Of a DNA stretch of 64,000 bases, positions 50,800 to 58,560 are shown piece after piece. The translations under genes were made by a program, and so were the position numbers. This DNA comes from Armatimonadota bacterium (lineage in GTDB: Bacteria; Armatimonadota; Fimbriimonadia; Fimbriimonadales; Fimbriimonadaceae). Numbering within the stretch: position 1 is the first letter of the stretch; each line of letters starts with the position of its first letter. The stretch is taken from NCBI GenBank assembly GCA_020161505.1, contig JAIUNY010000006.1:114608-178607 (forward strand). The letters run 5' to 3'. The notes beneath the pieces are model-generated. The model had not been told where the DNA came from and ran no database searches. It saw only the letters and a list, made by a program, of their open reading frames with translations.

Positions 50800-51441
50800 T
50801 TAGTCGAGCCTCCCATTGAGAGCTACTTCGAGAAGATGATCGAATGCGCGATCCGGCATCGGGCGGATTTTGCCGATGTTGCCCGCATGCATGATGACGG
50901 TGGCCACGCGCTCCAAGGTTTCCATGCGGGCGTAGGCGTCGTAGATGTCTTTGCCCAAAGTCGCCGCGCCGTGATGAGAGAGGATGAACGTCTTGTGATC
51001 GGGCAGTAACGGGGTGATTTCGCCCGTGATCTCGTCCGTGCCTGGCATCACGAAGGGTACGGTTGCGACGCTTCCCAGGATCACCGCGCTCTCCGGAAGG
51101 AGGTTGTCGGGGATGGTTTCGGCGGCAAGGCTGAAGGCGGTTGCGACGGGAGGATGGGCATGAACGACGGCCTGGCAATCCGGTCGCGCGGCGTAGCACG
51201 CAACGTGGAGCCGGACCTCGCTGCTCACTGATTGGCCTTCTCGCACCGGTTGTCCCTTGAGATCCGTGATGACTAGATCATCTGGGTTGAGATGACCCTT
51301 GCTGACTCCGCTCGGCGTCACGAGAAGCTGCCGGGGAGAAAGTCGGCAACTCATGTTGCCTTCATTGCCCCCGACAAGCCCCTTCTGCCAGAGCCGTCGG
51401 CCGACTTCGCAAAGGGCCGCGCGTAGTTGGAGTTCGGTCAT
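50800..51441 (-). CDS. Class II aldolase (fuculose/ribulose-phosphate aldolase-like)
   Basis: 213 residues. The zinc-dependent class II aldolase/epimerase family splits or epimerises sugar phosphates. The catalytic Glu75 (SSEVRLH) and zinc ligands His94 and His96 (HAHPP), with His156/157 in SHHGAATLG, are present. L-fuculose-phosphate aldolase is closest in length; AraD and MtnB are alternatives. It is the first gene of the seven-gene run ending in leuB. A CATAAT-like box lies about 12 nt before its ATG. Confidence 0.82.
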   Translation of the reverse strand: MTELQLRAALCEVGRRLWQKGLVGGNEGNMSCRLSPRQLLVTPSGVSKGHLNPDDLVITDLKGQPVREGQSVSSEVRLHVACYAARPDCQAVVHAHPPVATAFSLAAETIPDNLLPESAVILGSVATVPFVMPGTDEITGEITPLLPDHKTFILSHHGAATLGKDIYDAYARMETLERVATVIMHAGNIGKIRPMPDRAFDHLLEVALNGRLD

Positions 51442-51540
51442 CGTATGAGGGAGATTATGGCCGAGGCTCGGGAGTCTTCCCGGGTTCCGGAAGAGCCTAG
51501 TCTGAACCAGGCCTTAACAATTCTTGGGTGAAATAAGGCC

Positions 51541-52311
51541 ATGATTTCTACGGTGATTGCTGCGATGGCTTTCTCATCTGCTCCCGCTCAGCCCGACGCC
51601 CTGGCCCTGATTCAAAAGAGCTGGGATCGTACTCATGTGGTTGGGCACCGTGGCGCGGCGGCTTACGAGCCAGAGAACACCTTGGTGAGCTTTGCCAAGG
51701 CGGTCGAAGTGGGGGCCCATGCCACGGAGTGTGATGTCCATATGAGCAAGGATGGCGTGGCCATGGTGATGCACGACAGCACGCTTGAGCGCACCACCCG
51801 GCTCACCGGCAAGGTGGCCGAGACCGACGCGACCACGATGATCCACGCGGGAATTCCAACCCTCGAGGACTACATTGTCGATCTCAAGGGCAAGATTGTC
51901 CAGGTGATCGAAATCAAGGCGGGTGTCGGTGTGGTGCCGGAGGTTCTGCGGCTGGTGCGCAAGCACAAAACGGAGCGCGAAACCATCATCTTCAGCTTCA
52001 ACGCTGACTTCATCAAGGAATCGAAGACCTTGGCCCCGGATGTCGTGGCGATCTGGCTGGTCGGTGCCGCCACGAATGAGGGGAACCTGAGTGACGTCCT
52101 CGCGAAGAGAGCTGAGATCAGAGCAGATGGCCTCGGATTCCAGTTCCGCCAGGTTCAACTATTCCTTGCCGAGAAGCTGCGCGCGGAGAAGCTGCCGTTG
52201 TTCGTGTGGACGGTTCCGCCGGGAGAGCATATCGAGCGTCTGAACGGCCTGAAGGTGAACTTCATCATCACCGATCACCCGAAGGATGTCCTCGGCGCGC
52301 TGAAGTTCTAA
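51541..52311 (+). CDS. Glycerophosphodiester phosphodiesterase
   Basis: 256 residues. The TIM-barrel GDPD family hydrolyses glycerophosphodiesters to glycerol-3-phosphate and an alcohol. GHRG (35-38, His36), the ENT motif (45-47), metal ligands Glu63 and Asp65 (ECDVHMSKDG) and the second catalytic His78 (MHDSTLERTT) are intact. The N-terminal hydrophobic 16 residues suggest export or lipid anchoring. PAP2 follows in the same direction, hinting at phospholipid turnover. Confidence 0.9.
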   Translation: MISTVIAAMAFSSAPAQPDALALIQKSWDRTHVVGHRGAAAYEPENTLVSFAKAVEVGAHATECDVHMSKDGVAMVMHDSTLERTTRLTGKVAETDATTMIHAGIPTLEDYIVDLKGKIVQVIEIKAGVGVVPEVLRLVRKHKTERETIIFSFNADFIKESKTLAPDVVAIWLVGAATNEGNLSDVLAKRAEIRADGLGFQFRQVQLFLAEKLRAEKLPLFVWTVPPGEHIERLNGLKVNFIITDHPKDVLGALKF

Positions 52312-52338
52312 GGCCGTTTGGTCAAGAGTCCCGGGGTG

Positions 52339-52344
52339 TAAACT
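52339..52344 (+). promoter_or_regulatory. Putative -10 box of the PAP2 gene
   Basis: TAAACT, 6 nt before the GTG at 52351, with TTGGTC (52318-52323) 15 bp upstream as a weak -35. Confidence 0.4.
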
Positions 52345-52350
52345 TGGGAA

Positions 52351-52926
52351 GTGCAGCAGCTCGATCTGGCGATTTTCCGGTGGATCAACACCTGGCCGGA
52401 TGGGCTGGAACCCCTCTTCATCACCCTGAGCGAGGGGAACAAGTGGATGCCTGTTCGCTTGCTCCTCCTGGCGATCTTCGGCTACTTGGTCTATCGCAAG
52501 GACACTCGGCTCGCCGCGATTGTCGCGGTCATCAGTTGGCCCTTGGCGAACGAGGTTTGCGACATCTTCAAGAACACTTTTCAGATGATGCGCCCCTCGG
52601 CTGAACTCGCCGATGCGGTGATTCGGGTGAACAAGCTCACGAGCTTCGGAACTGCCAGCGCGCATTCGGCAAACATGATGTCGGTCGCGGCGGCGTTCCT
52701 CTTCCTGGCACGAGGCCCGTGGGCGTATGCCTGGCTCGTCATTGCGATCCTGACCGGGATTTCTCGGATCTATATTGGGGTGCACTACCCCTACCAGGTG
52801 CTCTATGGCTGGGCGGTCGGGGCGATTGTGGCGATCGCCATCGGATTCATTGCTCGGGAAATTCAGCGCCGCAGGGCTCCTCAAGATGAGGCCGAGACCC
52901 CGGAAGCCGCAAGCACGACGCTCTGA
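52351..52926 (+). CDS. PAP2-family membrane phosphatase
   Basis: 191 residues from GTG with about five transmembrane segments. The three PAP2 motifs are KNTFQMMRPS (about 75-84), SFGTASAHSANMMS (C2, with the catalytic His) and SRIYIGVHYPYQVLYG (C3). The first motif lacks the usual K-x6-RP start but is close. Enzymes of this type dephosphorylate phosphatidic acid, undecaprenyl pyrophosphate or similar lipids. It begins 39 bp after the GDPD gene. Confidence 0.85.
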   Translation: MQQLDLAIFRWINTWPDGLEPLFITLSEGNKWMPVRLLLLAIFGYLVYRKDTRLAAIVAVISWPLANEVCDIFKNTFQMMRPSAELADAVIRVNKLTSFGTASAHSANMMSVAAAFLFLARGPWAYAWLVIAILTGISRIYIGVHYPYQVLYGWAVGAIVAIAIGFIAREIQRRRAPQDEAETPEAASTTL

Positions 52927-52954
52927 GTCCCGTACCTTCGGAAGGCGGGTTCGG

Positions 52955-52960
52955 TACCTT
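52955..52960 (+). promoter_or_regulatory. Putative -10 box of the small membrane-protein gene
   Basis: TACCTT, 7 nt before the ATG at 52968, with no Shine-Dalgarno sequence. Confidence 0.3.
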
Positions 52961-52967
52961 TCGGGGC

Positions 52968-53351
52968 ATGACTTGGGTTCGCTGGTCGATGTTGGTTTAC
53001 GGTGCCTTTCTCATCACGATGGGGGTTCAGAGCTATTTCTTCCCGCGTGAAGGGCACGAGCCTTCGATGATGTCGCTCGCGGCTGCTGCGGGGATGGGGA
53101 TCGTCGCTCTGGTGCTGACCTACCTGGCGACCATCCTGCCGAATCCGCGGGGCGTCTACATCACGATGATCTTTCTGAGCGTTTTCGCGATGTCTCGCTT
53201 CCTCATGGTCGGAATCACGAAAGGGAACTGGGTGCTCTACCCGAATCTGACCGTCATTGCCGCCAGCCTGGTGATGATTGGAATTCTGGGCGCCGGACAC
53301 ATGATGAAAGTCCGGCAAAACAAATCCTCTGCAGATGCCCCGGGCGCCTAA
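52968..53351 (+). CDS. Small four-pass membrane protein, TMEM14-like topology
   Basis: 127 residues with hydrophobic segments at about 4-24, 36-56, 64-82 and 90-110, followed by a short basic tail. Length and spacing resemble TMEM14-like proteins, but no diagnostic residue is seen. It shares a strong hairpin terminator with the convergent GH25-like gene. Confidence 0.6.
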   Translation: MTWVRWSMLVYGAFLITMGVQSYFFPREGHEPSMMSLAAAAGMGIVALVLTYLATILPNPRGVYITMIFLSVFAMSRFLMVGITKGNWVLYPNLTVIAASLVMIGILGAGHMMKVRQNKSSADAPGA

Positions 53352-53383
53352 GCGCAGGCGGCTGAGCATCTTGCGAAAATCGG

Positions 53384-53424
53384 GCACTTCTCTGACCAGC
53401 CTTAGGGCAAGGTCAGAGAAGTGC
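53384..53424 (-). terminator. Perfect 14-bp hairpin overlapping a stop codon
   Basis: GCACTTCTCTGACC (53384-53397) pairs perfectly with GGTCAGAGAAGTGC (53411-53424) around a 13-nt loop. The loop contains the TAA (53402-53404) of the minus-strand gene. On the minus strand, CCCGATTTT follows. It can serve both convergent genes. Confidence 0.7.
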
Positions 53425-55150
53425 TGATCGTTTGTGGGCCGTTGCCCGACCAGATCGTGTAGGTGAAGGGCACGGTCGCTCCGGGGAGGCCTGCGGTCGC
53501 GGCAAAGTCGTAGACCCCAGCGCGTGAACCATTGATCCCGATGAATCCCAGGGTCTGACGACCCGTCACCGACGAACCGCCCAAAGTGGCATCTCCGAGG
53601 CGGATCGCGTAGGCTTCGGCCGTGCCTCCGTTGCGAACCGTGATCGAGACCTTGTAGGTTGAATCGGCGTTGCGAATGATCGAAAGGCTCGCTGTTTGAA
53701 GGCTGATCGCTCCGGGATTCGGGCTATTCACATTCCAGACATCGGGGTGCCAGACATTGAAATCGACGCGGCCTCCCGCCACGTTGAGGTCAAGCAGGTA
53801 TTGCTTGCCACCGCGATCTTCCCAGCCGCCATAACGAATCCAAGGCACGCCGACGTTCAGCGAAAGGTGATCTTGATAGGCGGCAGTTTGGGTCTCGGGT
53901 TTGGAATCCCACAGCCACATTTCACGGAAGTCATCGCTTTCGTCGGTGGCGTCGTTCCACCAAGGATTGAAGCCCTCGTTTCGCGTGTAGATCATGGGCC
54001 AGAATCCGAGGTTGCGGATGTGCTGGCAAGCCTCGGCGATCCGTTGAACCCGGTCTGCCGGTGTCATCGTGCCCCAGTAGCGATTTTCAAGGTCGATCAT
54101 CACGTACTTGAGGTCGTACGGGAGGGAGGATTTGTTGCCGGTGAATCCGATTCCCGACAGGGCGCGATCAACCTGCCACTGTCCCGTCTGATTTGCGGGG
54201 GCTCCGGAAAGGGTTGATCCGTTGTCGAAGTTGAGGAACACATAGCCTGCGACTTTGAACCCCGCATTGTGGGCGCGTTGGAGGTTGGTTCGGGCATCGG
54301 GCCAAGTGTTGCGACCACCCCAAAGCGCTTGGTAGAAACTCGCCCACCCGGCGGCTCGTAACGTGGTGAAGAACGAGACGGATCCGGCCCCAGCCATGTC
54401 GATTCCGCCATAAGCGGTGAACCGGCGGACAGGGCTCCATTCCCCTGGTTTGTTGCGCTGATCCAGGGCCCGAATGCGGTAGGTGTAGGCACCTGGCTGA
54501 TATCCGTCCGTGAGCGGCGTGTAGTGAGTGAAGTTCGATCCAGAAGCCATCACGGGGATCGTGGTGACCTTGTTCGTCGGGCCGGTGACTTCGATTTGGT
54601 ACTGAACTGGTACGGCAATCTGGGGCGTGACGCCTGCTCGGAACACGGGAGCTGCGGAGAGAAACTCGTTGTCGAGTGGGATCGAGACCGCCGGAGCAGG
54701 AAGCTCGCCGACGCTCATGTACTCGGTCTTGGAGTAGAGATCGGTGGTCGCCCCAGGATTGCGTACGAACCAGGTGATCGTCACCGCACCCCGAAATTCA
54801 GCCTTCGTGCGGAGGCTCAATCGCATTCCGACTCTGCTTAGAGCGGTCAGTGGCCCGCCGTTGAAGGTGTATTCACCAATCGTCGCGCTCTTGAGCGTTC
54901 CATGGTTCGGAGTCAATCGATGAAAAAGGAGCGCTTCAGGGGGAGAGACCCGGGTGCCGAACTCAAATGCCCCAATCGCTTGGCCGAATCGAATCAGACC
55001 CGTGTGGGAAGTGATCGCCCCGGGGGCAGAATCGACGGTGGGAAATGTCTGGAAGGTTGCTTGGGCGAGCACCATGTTGGGCACAAGCACCATCACGAGC
55101 AACAGCCAGCGCAAGGCGCGAAGGGACATCGTTGTGACCATCGTTCTCAT
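53402..55150 (-). CDS. Secreted GH25-like lysozyme-fold protein
   Basis: 582 residues with a long signal peptide (about 1-29) after ATG 55150 (GGAGAG about 5 nt upstream). Residues 30-250 form beta-sandwich domains, including an Fn3-like unit ending AYTYRIRALDQRNKPGEWSPV. From about 250 a TIM-barrel domain begins GGIDMAGAG, with YVMIDLENRYWG (the GH25 DxE catalytic motif) and YTRNEGFNPWW later. The C-terminal 100 residues are another beta domain. Peptidoglycan or other glycan hydrolysis is plausible. Confidence 0.65.
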   Translation of the reverse strand: MRTMVTTMSLRALRWLLLVMVLVPNMVLAQATFQTFPTVDSAPGAITSHTGLIRFGQAIGAFEFGTRVSPPEALLFHRLTPNHGTLKSATIGEYTFNGGPLTALSRVGMRLSLRTKAEFRGAVTITWFVRNPGATTDLYSKTEYMSVGELPAPAVSIPLDNEFLSAAPVFRAGVTPQIAVPVQYQIEVTGPTNKVTTIPVMASGSNFTHYTPLTDGYQPGAYTYRIRALDQRNKPGEWSPVRRFTAYGGIDMAGAGSVSFFTTLRAAGWASFYQALWGGRNTWPDARTNLQRAHNAGFKVAGYVFLNFDNGSTLSGAPANQTGQWQVDRALSGIGFTGNKSSLPYDLKYVMIDLENRYWGTMTPADRVQRIAEACQHIRNLGFWPMIYTRNEGFNPWWNDATDESDDFREMWLWDSKPETQTAAYQDHLSLNVGVPWIRYGGWEDRGGKQYLLDLNVAGGRVDFNVWHPDVWNVNSPNPGAISLQTASLSIIRNADSTYKVSITVRNGGTAEAYAIRLGDATLGGSSVTGRQTLGFIGINGSRAGVYDFAATAGLPGATVPFTYTIWSGNGPQTISTSLTLP

Positions 55151-55296
55151 TCACTCTCCGACTCTGGAGCAATCCTCCAGAAGACCGTATCGAGAGTGTA
55201 TCCCCATCTGCGGCCCGCGAGGCTAGCAAAGTTACTGAGATCGCGCTCTCTTTTTCCATCAGTCCGGTCTTTTCGGCGTGTCAGGGAATCCGCTGG

Positions 55297-55302
55297 TAAG
55301 AT
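55297..55302 (+). promoter_or_regulatory. Putative -10 box of carB
   Basis: TAAGAT, 9 nt before the GTG at 55312, with no Shine-Dalgarno sequence. Confidence 0.4.
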
Positions 55303-55311
55303 GATTTCCCA

Positions 55312-57150
55312 GTGCAGAAAATCCTCGTCATTGGGAGCGGCCCGATCATTATCGGCCAAGCCGCAGAGTTCGACTACGCAGGAACTCAGGCCTGCAAGAG
55401 TCTTCGTGAAGAGGGCTACAAGGTCGTTCTCATCAACTCCAATCCGGCCACGATCATGACGGATGAGGAGACCGCCGATGCCGTTTACATCGAACCGCTT
55501 ACCCCGGAATTCTGTGAACGCGTGATCGCGCGCGAGCGTCCCGACGGGCTCTTGCCGACTTTGGGTGGTCAGACCGGTTTGAATCTCGCGAGCCAGCTCG
55601 CCCAGCTGGGAATCCTGGAGAAGTACAACGTCAAGCTCCTGGGCACTCAGCTCGAGGCGATTCGGAAAGCGGAGGATCGTGAGGAGTTCCGGGCCCTGAT
55701 GCGCGAGATCAAGGAGCCTGTGCCTGAGAGTTGGATTGTCGAAAGCGACGAGGATCTCCAGGCGATTTTGGATGTGGTTCCGTATCCCTGCATCGTTCGA
55801 CCGGCGTACACGCTAGGTGGCACAGGCGGTGGAATCGCCAACACCCGCGAGGATCTTTGGGAGATCGGTCGCAAGGGGCTGAAGCTCTCCATGCGCAGTC
55901 AGCTGATGGTGGAACGCAGTCTGCTCGGCTGGAAAGAGGTTGAGTACGAGGTGATGCGCGATGGAGCGGGCAACTGCATCACGGTCTGTAACATGGAGAA
56001 CCTCGACCCGATGGGAGTGCATACCGGGGACTCGATCGTCGTCGCGCCGAGCCAGACTCTGAGCGATATCGAATACCACATGCTCCGTACGGCGTCCCTC
56101 AAGATCATCGGAGCGCTGGGAATTCAGGGGGGATGCAATGTTCAACTCGCGGTGAACCCCGAGAGCTTCGATTACTATGTGATTGAGGTCAACCCAAGGG
56201 TGTCGCGCTCATCCGCTCTCGCGAGTAAGGCGACAGGGTATCCCATCGCTCGCGTTGCCGCGAAAATCGCAATAGGCAAGACGCTCGACGAAATCGACAA
56301 CGCGGTCACCAAGACGACCAAAGCCTGCTTTGAGCCAGCGTTGGACTATTGTGTGGTGAAGATTCCTCGTTGGCCGTTCGACAAATTTGCCAGCGGGGAT
56401 CGCCGGCTCTCCACGCAAATGAAAGCAACGGGAGAGGTCATGGCGATCGACCGCACCTTTGAAACCGCCCTGATGAAGGCGGTGCGTGGTTTGGAGGTGA
56501 AGTCGAAGGACTTGCGCCATCCCAAGATGGTGCGAATGAGCACCGAGGAACTGGAACAGGCAATTCGCTATCCAACGGACGAGCGTCTTTGGGCTCTCGC
56601 CGAGGGACTTCGGCGAGGCTGGGGCGTCGCCAGAGTCCATGACATCAGCAATGTGGACGAGTGGTTTCTCAACAAGATGATGAATCTGCTCGCGGCGGAG
56701 AAGAGCCTGGTGTCGCTCCGTCCACAGGGGCAGAAACTGGAAGCCGATGCGGCCCGCACCGTCGTGAACGAGGCCTTTCTGATCGGTTACCCCTCCGACT
56801 CGATTCGGTCACTCGTTGGGTTGACGCCGAATTTGCAGAAAACGGCTCAGAACCTGATCCTGGCCAGCACGCAGCAGCCGCATGGCGATCTCGAAGAACT
56901 CGCGCTTCAGCACTTTTCTCAAGAGCTGCGAGCCGTCGGAGCCGACGAACCAGAGTCAAGCGAAGAAGCGCTGGCGGACGCGGATTGGGTTGTCTTGATC
57001 GCCAGCATCATCGATGAGATCAAGCACATGCCGGTGTTCAAAATGGTGGATACCTGTGCGGGCGAGTTTGAGTCGATGACGCCGTACTACTACACGACCT
57101 TCGAGCAAGAAGACGACTTCCTCGGGGCCGGGATCGGAACGCCACGGTAG
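55312..57150 (+). CDS. carB: Carbamoyl-phosphate synthase large subunit, N-terminal half only
   Basis: 612 residues. It covers the first ATP-grasp (carboxyphosphate) half: [17 protein letters not shown] at the start, [11 protein letters not shown], the [21 protein letters not shown] block, and [16 protein letters not shown]. The oligomerisation domain follows and the protein ends at [20 protein letters not shown], the exact point where normal CarB (about 1070 residues) enters its second half. The frame stops cleanly at TAG and an unrelated gene begins 11 bp later. A roughly 50-residue insertion precedes the final VDTCAGEF block. The carbamate-phosphorylating half must be encoded elsewhere. 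Confidence 0.87.
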   Translation: MQKILVIGSGPIIIGQAAEFDYAGTQACKSLREEGYKVVLINSNPATIMTDEETADAVYIEPLTPEFCERVIARERPDGLLPTLGGQTGLNLASQLAQLGILEKYNVKLLGTQLEAIRKAEDREEFRALMREIKEPVPESWIVESDEDLQAILDVVPYPCIVRPAYTLGGTGGGIANTREDLWEIGRKGLKLSMRSQLMVERSLLGWKEVEYEVMRDGAGNCITVCNMENLDPMGVHTGDSIVVAPSQTLSDIEYHMLRTASLKIIGALGIQGGCNVQLAVNPESFDYYVIEVNPRVSRSSALASKATGYPIARVAAKIAIGKTLDEIDNAVTKTTKACFEPALDYCVVKIPRWPFDKFASGDRRLSTQMKATGEVMAIDRTFETALMKAVRGLEVKSKDLRHPKMVRMSTEELEQAIRYPTDERLWALAEGLRRGWGVARVHDISNVDEWFLNKMMNLLAAEKSLVSLRPQGQKLEADAARTVVNEAFLIGYPSDSIRSLVGLTPNLQKTAQNLILASTQQPHGDLEELALQHFSQELRAVGADEPESSEEALADADWVVLIASIIDEIKHMPVFKMVDTCAGEFESMTPYYYTTFEQEDDFLGAGIGTPR

Positions 57151-57161
57151 AGGAGTACACG

Positions 57162-58019
57162 GTGGATCGACGTTCGTTTATTGCCTGGGCTTCCGCGAGT
57201 GCAGCGAGCACCGCATCCGCCGTGCCCAGCCTGAAGAATCTGGTTCTGGGCGGTCAGAAAGCGCTCGGGGCCACGAAACAGCAAAAGGCCGTCGCGGATC
57301 TTGTGGCGTCTGGGGCCTGGCAAAAACTTGACCTCACTGATCGGATCTGGGCCGTAGGAAATGCCTTGCAGGGCACTTCCTACGTCGCCGCGACCCTGGA
57401 GCAGTCTCCAGAGTCTTGCCGGGTGATTTGGAGCGGACTCGATTGCGTGACGTTTTTGGAACTCTGCTGGGCGGTTGCTTCTACGAAGAGCGTTGATCTC
57501 GCGAAGCTCACGCAGCGGATCACCCAGACGCGATATCGGCACGGCAAGGTGAACGGCTACACGAGCCGGCTTCACTACACGAGCGATTGGCTGCACGAGA
57601 ACCGCGAAGATCGCCGGATCAAACTCATTTGTGAGGAATGGCCTGAGTCGGTGGACTGGTCGCCTGAAGTGGGGTTCATGAGTCGAAATCCCGACCGCTA
57701 TCCCGCGCTGGCAGCAGATCCCTCGTTGGTCGCCAAGATGCGCTCTCAGGAAGAGGCGATCAACCGAATGGCGTTTAAGATTGTGCCGAAAGAGGCTTGG
57801 TCGAAGGTCATCTCGAGGACGAAGCCAGGGGACTTCGTTGCGTTTATCACACGCCGAGAGGGGCTCGACTTCTCCCATGTCGGGATTCTGGGCGGGGACG
57901 CCGGCACGCTCCTCCACGCGAGCCAGACAAAGGAGCAGGTGGTGGTGCAGGATTTGGTTGGATGGGGGCAAGCGAGCCGCACGGTCACGGGAATGGTCGT
58001 TTCACGCGCTCTGAGCTAG
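57162..58019 (+). CDS. DUF1460-type (NlpC/P60-like) amidase, exported
   Basis: 285 residues. The N-terminus MDRRSFIAWASASAASTASA is signal-like with two Arg. The catalytic Cys95 in GLDCVTFLE and the His in DFSHVGILGG are in the expected order for the Cys-His NlpC/P60-like fold, and GYTSRLHYTSDWLHEN is typical of DUF1460. Known relatives cleave peptidoglycan fragments at the MurNAc-L-Ala bond. GTG 57162 has GAGGAG about 7 nt upstream, and it follows carB by 11 bp, so it is probably co-transcribed with it. Confidence 0.82.
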   Translation: MDRRSFIAWASASAASTASAVPSLKNLVLGGQKALGATKQQKAVADLVASGAWQKLDLTDRIWAVGNALQGTSYVAATLEQSPESCRVIWSGLDCVTFLELCWAVASTKSVDLAKLTQRITQTRYRHGKVNGYTSRLHYTSDWLHENREDRRIKLICEEWPESVDWSPEVGFMSRNPDRYPALAADPSLVAKMRSQEEAINRMAFKIVPKEAWSKVISRTKPGDFVAFITRREGLDFSHVGILGGDAGTLLHASQTKEQVVVQDLVGWGQASRTVTGMVVSRALS

Positions 58020-58106
58020 TCCGCCGAAGGCACCAGTAGGGAACGACTCCTCCCAGGATTCTCGTTCTGGTATCACATCAAGTGCGCTCTTGCGCAGGTC
58101 ATCGCC

Positions 58107-58511
58107 ATGAAATTGTCAGTCTTCATCCTTGCTGCCTGTCTCGGTTTCGCTCTGGTCGGGTGCCAGAAGGGAGACACAGAGCTCGTCAAGGTCAATGGCG
58201 AGAGCAGCGGGGCTGCAAGTTCTGCTCCGGCAACGGAGGGCGCACCCGATGCGACCGATCTGGCGACCAATTCCGGTGGCACCACGACGAACGATCCGAC
58301 CGTGCCGCCAACCCGGGGCGGATCCACGCCCGGATCTCCGGCTCCGGGCGGGCAGAACTCTGGTCTCGGAACCGATTCCGGAATGCCGTCGCTCTCGCAG
58401 GAAGGACGAGTGACCTGCGAAGCATGCAAGGGAACTCTGCCCAAAGAAGACGCCGTGACGGCAGGCGGCAAGACGCTTTGCATGGCATGCGCCGAAGAAG
58501 CCAAAGGCTGA
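58107..58511 (+). CDS. Lipoprotein with two CxxC motifs
   Basis: 134 residues. A lipobox LVGC gives the lipidated Cys19. A long disordered linker (about 25-98) rich in Ser, Gly, Pro and Thr leads to a compact C-terminal domain with CEAC (104-107) and CMAC (125-128), a zinc-ribbon-like spacing. This combination, a membrane lipoprotein displaying a small metal-binding knuckle in an oxidising compartment, is unusual. Function unknown. Confidence 0.68.
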   Translation: MKLSVFILAACLGFALVGCQKGDTELVKVNGESSGAASSAPATEGAPDATDLATNSGGTTTNDPTVPPTRGGSTPGSPAPGGQNSGLGTDSGMPSLSQEGRVTCEACKGTLPKEDAVTAGGKTLCMACAEEAKG

Positions 58512-58546
58512 GAGCCGTCCGCCGGAGAGAAATCGGGCGTTCCTGG

Positions 58547-58552
58547 TATCTT
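58547..58552 (+). promoter_or_regulatory. Putative -10 box of the gene at 58561
   Basis: TATCTT, 8 nt before the GTG, with no Shine-Dalgarno sequence. Confidence 0.4.
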
Positions 58553-58560
58553 TTCCCCCT

